From a virus: a stretch of 34,632 nucleotides of DNA. The position numbers and the translations under genes are program-made. The stretch covers positions 1-34,632 of the IMG/VR virus record IMGVR_UViG_3300014720_000095; one strand, written 5' to 3'. The notes below the pieces were generated by a model that was given only the letters and a program-made list of their open reading frames with translations, did no database searches and had not been told where the DNA came from. Below, one piece after another: positions 29,455 through 34,632 of the stretch; the first letter of the stretch is position 1, and every line of letters starts with the position of its first letter.

Positions 29455-31725
29455 CTAAGCGGGGCGACTTCCTGTTTCTTGTCCATAGAACATGGTTGCT
29501 TTCCATTGAACCTTAATTAGATCCTCATAACCATCGATTCTCCATGCGGCTAGTTGACCTTCTCTCGGATCGTCTGGATTTCTATAAGATTCCCAAAGAA
29601 TAACAGAAGATGTATCGCTGCTTCCGGAAGTTGATTCAGAATGCGTGACGTTGAAATCTTCACCATCATTAGAAACGATGATATTTCCTACTATCGTTCC
29701 AGAATTCTCACTATACGCATGATAATCAATAACTGCCCCTCTGAAATTTCCAAATCCTCCAGGACTATCATCCGGGTTAAACCAAACCTGTGGATCACCT
29801 CCTCTAGTGTATCTTATGGTTAAAGGATCTCCTTGAGTTATATCTAATACATTGGCTCCTTCGCCTGTCCGTACTTGAACATACCATCCTCCGGAATCCC
29901 CATAACCTGCAGCTCTCACCCCATTCCAACTATCTCCGGAATCCGAGCTAATAAATATATTTCTAACTCCGGGTTGATTGAATTCGGTAGCTTCTGTTTC
30001 ATTATCTACTTCGAAATAAGCATAGGGCCCATCAGAATCGAATTTGGCGGTGGATCCTATTTCATAATTTACAGATCGAGTCACTAAAACTTCTTTGTAA
30101 CCATACCATTCTTCGATTCTTCTATGAAAAGGTCCTTTGAATTTTATATGATTATTAGCGGAAGTTTTTTGAAGAGTTCCATCAGCAAATCGTATTCCTT
30201 CATTTATTTTAGTTAAATCAATTTCAGTTCGTATGTAACTGAAAGCTCCACCTCCATCTCTTTGCCAATTTGTGAATTTAATTGTATAGTATTTACTAGT
30301 TGAAGGTACTTTCATTACTGCTTCGGCTCCATCTATCTTATTTCCAATTCCCCAATATCCTTGAGCAGCGAAGAAATTCGTATATTCTCGAGATTCAATA
30401 TCACTAAGATCTTCATTTCCTTCGAAATTCCAAAGAGTTCCTCCAGGACTCACGTCCTCATCCCAAGAACCTTCGTCATAGGGGTTGTAAATTGCTTTTG
30501 AAGAATCTCTGGTTATAGCAATTACTCCAGGTTCGATTTCGTCTATTTCGCTTCCGTCAGTTGTGTGAACAAACATAATATCCGGATCGATTTGTTGTCT
30601 GGTATAATTGAATCCTCCTCCATTTCCTTGTCCGGTCCATTGGTTAAATTTAATAGCCCAATATTTGTCGTTGATTTCATCGTACATGACCCATTCAGTG
30701 CCTACTATGTATTGACCAACGTTCCCAACAAAAGCCTCAACCCAATTTTTGTAGATTCTGCTCTTTATATTTGTTAGATCTGCCCAACCATCGATATTCC
30801 ATTTAGTTCCTTTAGGGCTTAAATATCCACTAACTGGTAAATTATCATTCCATCCCGCTTCCAGTTCAGTATTAAATATTCCTTGATTTGAACCTCGGCT
30901 GATGCTTAGACCTGCATCTATCACATCATTCACGAAGAAAGGATCGGAATAACCCGGTTTTGTAAAAGTAACTAACTCTCCGATATCTTCTCCTGTAACT
31001 CCATCTACTTGTTGTCGAGTATAAGCAAAAGGAGCACCAGAATTAGCATTACCCCATTGAGTGAAATCTATTTTGTAGTATTTGTTGTTAGCTTCATCTT
31101 TCATAATGAAGTTTGGCGCAAGAACATTATTTCCTAAAGATCCCCCGACTGCATCGTAAAATGTTTCGTACTCTCTAGCATTAAGATTTGTTAGATCTCC
31201 CCATCCTTCTGTATTCCATCCTGTATTTTTTGGGCTCTTATGAAGTTCAAAATCATTATCGTTACCATCCCATTCAGGCTCTAATTCTGGATTGTATATT
31301 CCTTGATTTTCGCCTCTAGTGATAGAAATATCCGTATCAATCGAATCAACTTCATCTCCGTAATTTGTTTTGGTGAAATTGACAGGCTCTCCTATGAAAA
31401 AATTGATGGTTGTGGCATCGTTGGTAAGTTCAAGGTTTGTTATCGTTGTAGATCCTTCTCCTCCAGATCCGGTAGGTCCTTGTGGACCGGTAGCTCCTAG
31501 ATCCCCTTGTGGACCGGTAGCTCCTAGATCCCCTTGTGGACCGGTAGCTCCTAGATCACCTTGTGGACCCGTTGATCCTTGTGGACCTGTTGGACCAGAA
31601 GAAATTTCCGTTATAAATAGATTCCCGGGAAATTTTTTGGTGATCCCCTCCTGTGATCCTAAAATGTAATCCCCCGGTCCTAAAGTTGATGCTGGGGGAA
31701 ATTCCGTTATTTTTCTTTTTGCCAT
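29455..31725 (-). CDS. Collagen-like fibre protein with three copies of a ~125-residue domain
   Basis: A 756-residue virion-type protein. Residues 1-43 form an N-terminal attachment region (I-T-E-F-P-P-A-S-T-L-G-P-G-D-Y-I). Residues 44-88 are collagen-like Gly-X-Y triplets (G-P-Q-G-D-L-G-A-T repeats). Residues about 117-243, 253-380 and 384-503 are three homologous domains, each with I-T-R-G-x-x-Q-G-I-Y-N, a W-N-x-x-G-W-x-D-L-T-N core, and an F-x-Q-W ... F-x-Y-T-R-Q-x-I-D end. The third is the most diverged. Residues 510-756 form a C-terminal tip. It is likely a trimeric fibre or spike. A weaker T-A-T-A-T-A-G element lies upstream inside the neighbour gene, but no clean octamer, so co-transcription with the upstream pair is likely. 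Confidence 0.85.
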   Translation of the reverse strand: MAKRKITEFPPASTLGPGDYILGSQEGITKKFPGNLFITEISSGPTGPQGSTGPQGDLGATGPQGDLGATGPQGDLGATGPQGPTGSGGEGSTTITNLELTNDATTINFFIGEPVNFTKTNYGDEVDSIDTDISITRGENQGIYNPELEPEWDGNDNDFELHKSPKNTGWNTEGWGDLTNLNAREYETFYDAVGGSLGNNVLAPNFIMKDEANNKYYKIDFTQWGNANSGAPFAYTRQQVDGVTGEDIGELVTFTKPGYSDPFFVNDVIDAGLSISRGSNQGIFNTELEAGWNDNLPVSGYLSPKGTKWNIDGWADLTNIKSRIYKNWVEAFVGNVGQYIVGTEWVMYDEINDKYWAIKFNQWTGQGNGGGFNYTRQQIDPDIMFVHTTDGSEIDEIEPGVIAITRDSSKAIYNPYDEGSWDEDVSPGGTLWNFEGNEDLSDIESREYTNFFAAQGYWGIGNKIDGAEAVMKVPSTSKYYTIKFTNWQRDGGGAFSYIRTEIDLTKINEGIRFADGTLQKTSANNHIKFKGPFHRRIEEWYGYKEVLVTRSVNYEIGSTAKFDSDGPYAYFEVDNETEATEFNQPGVRNIFISSDSGDSWNGVRAAGYGDSGGWYVQVRTGEGANVLDITQGDPLTIRYTRGGDPQVWFNPDDSPGGFGNFRGAVIDYHAYSENSGTIVGNIIVSNDGEDFNVTHSESTSGSSDTSSVILWESYRNPDDPREGQLAAWRIDGYEDLIKVQWKATMFYGQETGSRPA
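31479..31559 (-). repeat. 27-bp tandem repeat, three copies, in collagen region
   Basis: Three adjacent 27-bp units, identical except for one base in the last, encode G-P-Q-G-D-L-G-A-T. Near-identity at synonymous positions points to recent expansion by slippage or recombination. Confidence 0.92.
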
Positions 31726-31735
31726 TTTTTTAATT

Positions 31736-32326
31736 TTATTCGAAATCTATATAGTATCCATTTTCCGATGTAATAAAATAGCCATCCTCTGAAGTGATAT
31801 AGTCACTGTTAGATGGAGTTACCGTGTTTGGAGGATTGGATCCTATTATAACTTGTATATTTATCCTTACCGTTTGGGGATTATATAGAAGCATTCCGCC
31901 CTGTTCAAAATAAGGAGAGGATATGCCACTTCCGTCCGGAGATATGTCCCACCCCCTGCCCGGAGCATCAGAAGCTGGATTTCCTGTTAATACCATAATA
32001 TCACCCATGGGAAGCGTTCTCCCCTGGTTTATAAAATTAATAAACCTTAGAGACGGATCTAATGATGTGGGATATGATGCCTTTATTATTATGAGCTTTA
32101 CTTCTCCGTTTATATCTATTCCCTCCGGATTTAAAAGAAATGATAGTCCAGGTTCAAGGCAAGTGCTAAAGGCTGAAAAATCATCTATCGAAATTCCAAA
32201 ATCGCAAAGACTAAACGTGGATTTTACTGTTGTTCCCTCGAGCATTTTAATCTCGCACCTGTCCATGACTATTCCCTGGAAGGTATTATAAACACTCGAA
32301 GAGCAAACTAGTGGAGGAGTAGCCAT
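31736..32326 (-). CDS. Virion-type protein, paralogue of the next upstream gene
   Basis: A 196-residue beta-rich protein. It shares with the 32326-32898 protein the order C-x-x-x-x-L-x-E-G-x-x-V-x-S-x-x-S-L-C-D, V-K-L-I-I-I-K-A-S-Y-P-T-S-L, M-V-L-T-G and G-W-D. The C-terminus S-D-Y-I-T-S-E-D-G-Y-F-I-T-S-E-N-G-Y-Y is a repeated Ser/Glu/Gly/Tyr motif often seen at the ends of phage structural proteins. The start overlaps the previous stop by one base. It sits directly before the collagen-like fibre, so a baseplate, fibre-connector or decoration role is plausible. I cannot name a family. Confidence 0.7.
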   Translation of the reverse strand: MATPPLVCSSSVYNTFQGIVMDRCEIKMLEGTTVKSTFSLCDFGISIDDFSAFSTCLEPGLSFLLNPEGIDINGEVKLIIIKASYPTSLDPSLRFINFINQGRTLPMGDIMVLTGNPASDAPGRGWDISPDGSGISSPYFEQGGMLLYNPQTVRINIQVIIGSNPPNTVTPSNSDYITSEDGYFITSENGYYIDFE

Positions 32327-32898
32327 TAATTAAAAATCATTATTTCAACCTGAACGGCCGCTATGTTTGGATTACTTAATAAAAATCCACCGAAAGATAT
32401 ACTTGGAGATGCTGGTGTTGGTTGTATAGAAGGTGAAAAAGGAGGAACGGGATTGTTTCCTGAATAATTAGTCATGTCCCATCCATTATATAATGCTCTT
32501 CCAGATAAAACCATGAGAGTTTCTATCGGTCCCACCCATCCATTATATTCAAAAGTAATGTATCTATCGGCACCGACCAAGGAACTTGGATATTTAACCT
32601 TAAATATTATCATTTGAACTTGCCCGGTACTTCCCACTATCTCCGGTGCTGTAATGATTTGATTTCCATTAGCAGCAAGAACTATGGATTTTTTTATGAA
32701 ACCCCCGCATCCATCAAATCCTGGGAAAGCATCAGCTTTATTTAGACTAAGATCGCAAAGACTTACCGATGATAAAACACTTGAACCTTCACTAAGAGTT
32801 AATTCGCACCCTTGAAAAGATACCACCCTTTGTTTGGTTGGTGAGCAGTTTAGATATTTAATATATCTTTGATCTGTTGAGTTAATACTTCCTATCAT
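32326..32898 (-). CDS. Virion-type protein, paralogue of the next downstream gene
   Basis: A 190-residue protein related to the one at 31736-32326: G-C-E-L-T-L-S-E-G-S-S-V-L-S-S-V-S-L-C-D, V-Q-M-I-I-F-K-V-K-Y-P-S-S-L, M-V-L-S-G and N-G-W-D-M. It lacks the Tyr-rich C-terminal extension of its paralogue and ends M-I-F-N. The two genes overlap by one base and probably arose by duplication. An AATATATA element lies 26 bases upstream of the ATG. Position before the fibre genes suggests a structural component; the function is not recognised. Confidence 0.7.
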   Translation of the reverse strand: MIGSINSTDQRYIKYLNCSPTKQRVVSFQGCELTLSEGSSVLSSVSLCDLSLNKADAFPGFDGCGGFIKKSIVLAANGNQIITAPEIVGSTGQVQMIIFKVKYPSSLVGADRYITFEYNGWVGPIETLMVLSGRALYNGWDMTNYSGNNPVPPFSPSIQPTPASPSISFGGFLLSNPNIAAVQVEIMIFN

Positions 32899-32924
32899 TC
32901 TGAATATAACTTGGCCTTGTCTTG

Positions 32925-32932
32925 TATATATT
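32925..32932 (-). promoter_or_regulatory. Putative late promoter AATATATA
   Basis: The minus strand reads TGAATATATACAAG, 26 bases before the ATG at 32898. It is a slightly weaker match, with A in place of the leading G. Confidence 0.42.
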
Positions 32933-32950
32933 CATATTCTGTAGAAGTTA

Positions 32951-34114
32951 CTATCTAAGTTTGGTTGGATCAACAGCTTGTTTAGGGGCAATAATTTTAT
33001 CCTGCTTGTATCCAAGAAATTTTCCATTTCTTGTTGATGTTACCACGGTTAAATCCTCTTTAATCTCTGGACTTGATATCACATGAGATTTGTCCATTTC
33101 ATCTGGATCTAAAATTATATTTTCCATATTGGAATTTTCAATTAAATCCCCTTGGATATGATATTCTGTGCTTTCGCTTTGATCTAAGAATTCATTTGAA
33201 TCTGATATCTCATGGTTAATTGCTTTTTCTTTATTATCTGCAGATGAAATTTCTAAATCTGATACATTTTTCTCTGATTTATCCTCCTCGTTAACTTCTT
33301 CCTTATTTTTGGATGGTTCTGAATTCTTCGAAAACGCAAAATTGGCTGCAATTACTAAGGCAATTGCTAGTGGATCAAACACTAACATTAAAGCAATTAT
33401 ATACCAATTAACAACGGTTGATAGGGATTTTCCTGTTATCCCTGCTATATACTTTATTGGCCCAATTTCTTGAGCTATATCTTTATTAGAGTTTATCTTC
33501 ATAATCTCTACATCCTTAGAAGCTATCTGTCTATTCTTTGATGATAGAGAATCATTAAGTACCTTAAGCTCAGAATCCAAAGTCTTTATATTAGACTCTA
33601 CACCAGCAATTTGTGATGTGATTGATCTTGTGGACTTGTTGGCGTTAATTAAATTGTCTTGTGTTCCTTGCTGTTTGGTCCTTATTTCAGATAGAGATCC
33701 TATTCTTTTATTTTTATCATTTATCTGCCTTGTTATGTTTTCTATTTCACTTTGCAATATCTTCTTGTCCCCCTCTATTAGTTCTATTTCTTGTTTACTG
33801 TTCTCTAATTTAAAAGCGGTCTCCTGATATGCAGAGGATAAAAATCCATAGATCCCTGCCGATGTGATCCCTATAAGTATTAAAACAGAGATCATAAAAT
33901 ATATTCTCAGCAGCTTATTAATAGATCCCCAGTACTGATGTAGAAGAGATGCTATGACTATTTTGGCAAACTCCAAGCTTCCAGCCATTATCATAACCTG
34001 AAGAGATGCGCCTGCAAACATTTTCCCTATCCCGTAAACGGAATAGAATGCCGCAGAACCAGAAACTAGAAAAGCAGACAAAGCTATTAAATATGGAAAG
34101 ATTTTTTGCTTCAT
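32951..34114 (-). CDS. Membrane protein with large coiled-coil domain
   Basis: A 387-residue protein. I place the start at the ATG at 34114 (M-K-Q-K-I-F-P-Y-L), because the longer frame from 34162 begins inside the loop of a terminator hairpin and upstream of the late-type promoter. Three membrane helices lie at about residues 6-26, 34-58 and 68-92 (G-S-A-A-F-Y-S-V-Y-G-I-G-K-M-F-A-G-A-S; G-I-T-S-A-G-I-Y-G-F-L-S-S-A-Y-Q). A ~110-residue coiled coil follows, then a fourth hydrophobic segment (about 225-252, V-V-N-W-Y-I-I-A-L-M-L-V-F-D-P-L-A). The C-terminal ~120 residues are acidic and soluble. Proteins of this layout occur in other large T4-type phages, without known function. A role in remodelling or remaining in the host membrane is possible. 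Confidence 0.8.
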   Translation of the reverse strand: MKQKIFPYLIALSAFLVSGSAAFYSVYGIGKMFAGASLQVMIMAGSLEFAKIVIASLLHQYWGSINKLLRIYFMISVLILIGITSAGIYGFLSSAYQETAFKLENSKQEIELIEGDKKILQSEIENITRQINDKNKRIGSLSEIRTKQQGTQDNLINANKSTRSITSQIAGVESNIKTLDSELKVLNDSLSSKNRQIASKDVEIMKINSNKDIAQEIGPIKYIAGITGKSLSTVVNWYIIALMLVFDPLAIALVIAANFAFSKNSEPSKNKEEVNEEDKSEKNVSDLEISSADNKEKAINHEISDSNEFLDQSESTEYHIQGDLIENSNMENIILDPDEMDKSHVISSPEIKEDLTVVTSTRNGKFLGYKQDKIIAPKQAVDPTKLR

Positions 34115-34134
34115 AATTATCCAAATTCTTTTTG

Positions 34135-34142
34135 TATATATC
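34135..34142 (-). promoter_or_regulatory. Putative late promoter GATATATA
   Basis: The minus strand reads CCGATATATACAAA, 20 bases before the ATG at 34114 and immediately after the terminator at 34143-34173. This is the third terminator-then-promoter junction in the window. Confidence 0.57.
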
Positions 34143-34173
34143 GGAAAATAAAAAGGCCCCATGAAAGGGCCTT
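34143..34173 (-). terminator. Intrinsic terminator after the edge gene
   Basis: A 7-bp stem AAGGCCC/GGGCCTT (34153-34159 with 34167-34173) with a 7-base loop, then TTTTTATTTT-like sequence on the minus strand, 26 bases past the stop of the gene at 34199. Confidence 0.85.
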
Positions 34174-34198
34174 AATTTTAGATCTAAATTTTTATGAT

Positions 34199-34632
34199 TT
34201 AAGCAGTTTCAAGACCCTGCTGTGCAGCTGCTAATTCAGCTTCTAAATCCTTAATTTCCTTGTTATCCGGAGCCAATGAGTATAAAGCTTCTTCCATATT
34301 TTTTAAAATTGCAATGTGAGAAATAGCTTGCACCGATCCTTTTCCTTTATGAGAGTTCAGAAAGAAATGCGATGCTTCTATTTCTAGGTTTCTCAAATAG
34401 ATCACATTGTCTTTTATCCCATTTTTTTCAATCTCCGATATTCTTTTGTTTATCTCAACTACGCCTAATGACTGTTTACCAATCCATTCAACATCATTTT
34501 CAAAGAATGTTTTATACGATTCAAAATCGGTTTTTCCCATTTTTACCGCATACAACTTGGTAGAAATCTCCTTTCTCTTCTTCTCGAGTTTATTTGTGAG
34601 GTCTTTGACCTTTTTTTCGTCGATTTTTGGTG
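34199..34632 (-). CDS. Partial coiled-coil hypothetical protein (N-terminus off the window)
   Basis: The minus-strand frame is open from the right edge to the TAA at 34199, giving at least 144 residues. The edge portion reads P-K-I-D-E-K-K-V-K-D-L-T-N-K-L-E-K-K-R-K-E-I-S-style Lys/Glu helix, continuing into Y-A-V-K-M-G-K-T-D-F. A TTG at 34555 could be read as a start, but the open coding-like sequence upstream argues that the gene begins outside the window. The visible part contains W-I-G-K-Q-S-L-G-V-V-E-I-N-K-R-I and a C-terminal A-A-A-Q-Q helix, consistent with an all-helical protein. The family is not recognised. It ends in a clear terminator. Confidence 0.75.
   Translation of the reverse strand, partial: PKIDEKKVKDLTNKLEKKRKEISTKLYAVKMGKTDFESYKTFFENDVEWIGKQSLGVVEINKRISEIEKNGIKDNVIYLRNLEIEASHFFLNSHKGKGSVQAISHIAILKNMEEALYSLAPDNKEIKDLEAELAAAQQGLETA

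Noticed and set aside
29440-29465. Short GC hairpin at the end of the collagen-like fibre gene
   Set aside because: The stem is only about four base pairs and no T run follows, so it is not supported as a terminator.
31370-31669. Plus-strand open frame with repeated C-G-P-V-A-P
   Set aside because: It is an antisense shadow of the 27-bp collagen repeats.
34115-34162. Longer start (ATG at 34162) for the membrane protein
   Set aside because: That ATG is in the loop of a terminator and upstream of the promoter; the ATG at 34114 gives a normal membrane-protein N-terminus.

Overview
The window looks like part of the genome of a T4-like (tevenvirus-type) myovirus. Recognisable T4-type functions are a gp23-like major capsid protein, a gp21-like prohead protease, gp20-like portal proteins, a gp4-like head-completion protein, a gp55-like late sigma factor, a gp44-like clamp-loader ATPase and a T4 RNase H-like flap nuclease. 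AT-rich DNA, A-rich leaders without recognisable Shine-Dalgarno sequences, and TAA-rich stops suggest a Bacteroidota host; this is inference. Almost everything lies on the minus strand, so transcription runs from high to low coordinates. The one exception is a 77-residue gene at 10133-10366.

Layout in transcription order. 34632-28187: a coiled-coil protein cut by the window edge, a membrane/coiled-coil protein, a pair of paralogous virion-type proteins, and two fibre-like proteins (one collagen-like with three copies of a ~125-residue domain). 28083-20652: a 769-residue protein with a basic repetitive tail, gp55, gp4, an unknown protein, two tandem portal paralogues and a small Cys-rich protein. 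20555-17584: clamp loader gp44, a guanylate-kinase-like enzyme, a flap nuclease and a possible gp62-like clamp-loader subunit. 17536-12030: an 1108-residue collagen/beta-helix fibre, two unknown proteins (one ending in a UVR motif) and a DUF115/GT42-like protein. 11981-8557: DNA repair and nucleic-acid enzymes (a UvdE-like protein lacking expected catalytic residues, an Fpg/Nei glycosylase, a DEDD 3'-5' exonuclease, a nucleotidyltransferase). 8553-1: the head module, with a 715-residue protein that has an in-frame stop upstream, a protease-scaffold fusion carrying 13 14-residue repeats, the capsid protein, and small helical proteins with apparent capsid-targeting/cleavage sequences.

Two themes tie the window together. 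First, the octamer GATATATA (or AATATATA) lies about 11-27 nt upstream of many virion genes and directly after several intrinsic terminators. It is absent before the replication/repair genes and before gp55, which fits a gp55-type late promoter. Second, head proteins share (L/I)xE sites resembling those cut by T4 gp21, and the scaffold part of the protease fusion carries such a site in nearly every 14-residue repeat, suggesting programmed shredding of the scaffold during head maturation. No tRNA, CRISPR array, insertion sequence or origin was recognised, and no gene-free stretch exceeds about 200 bases.
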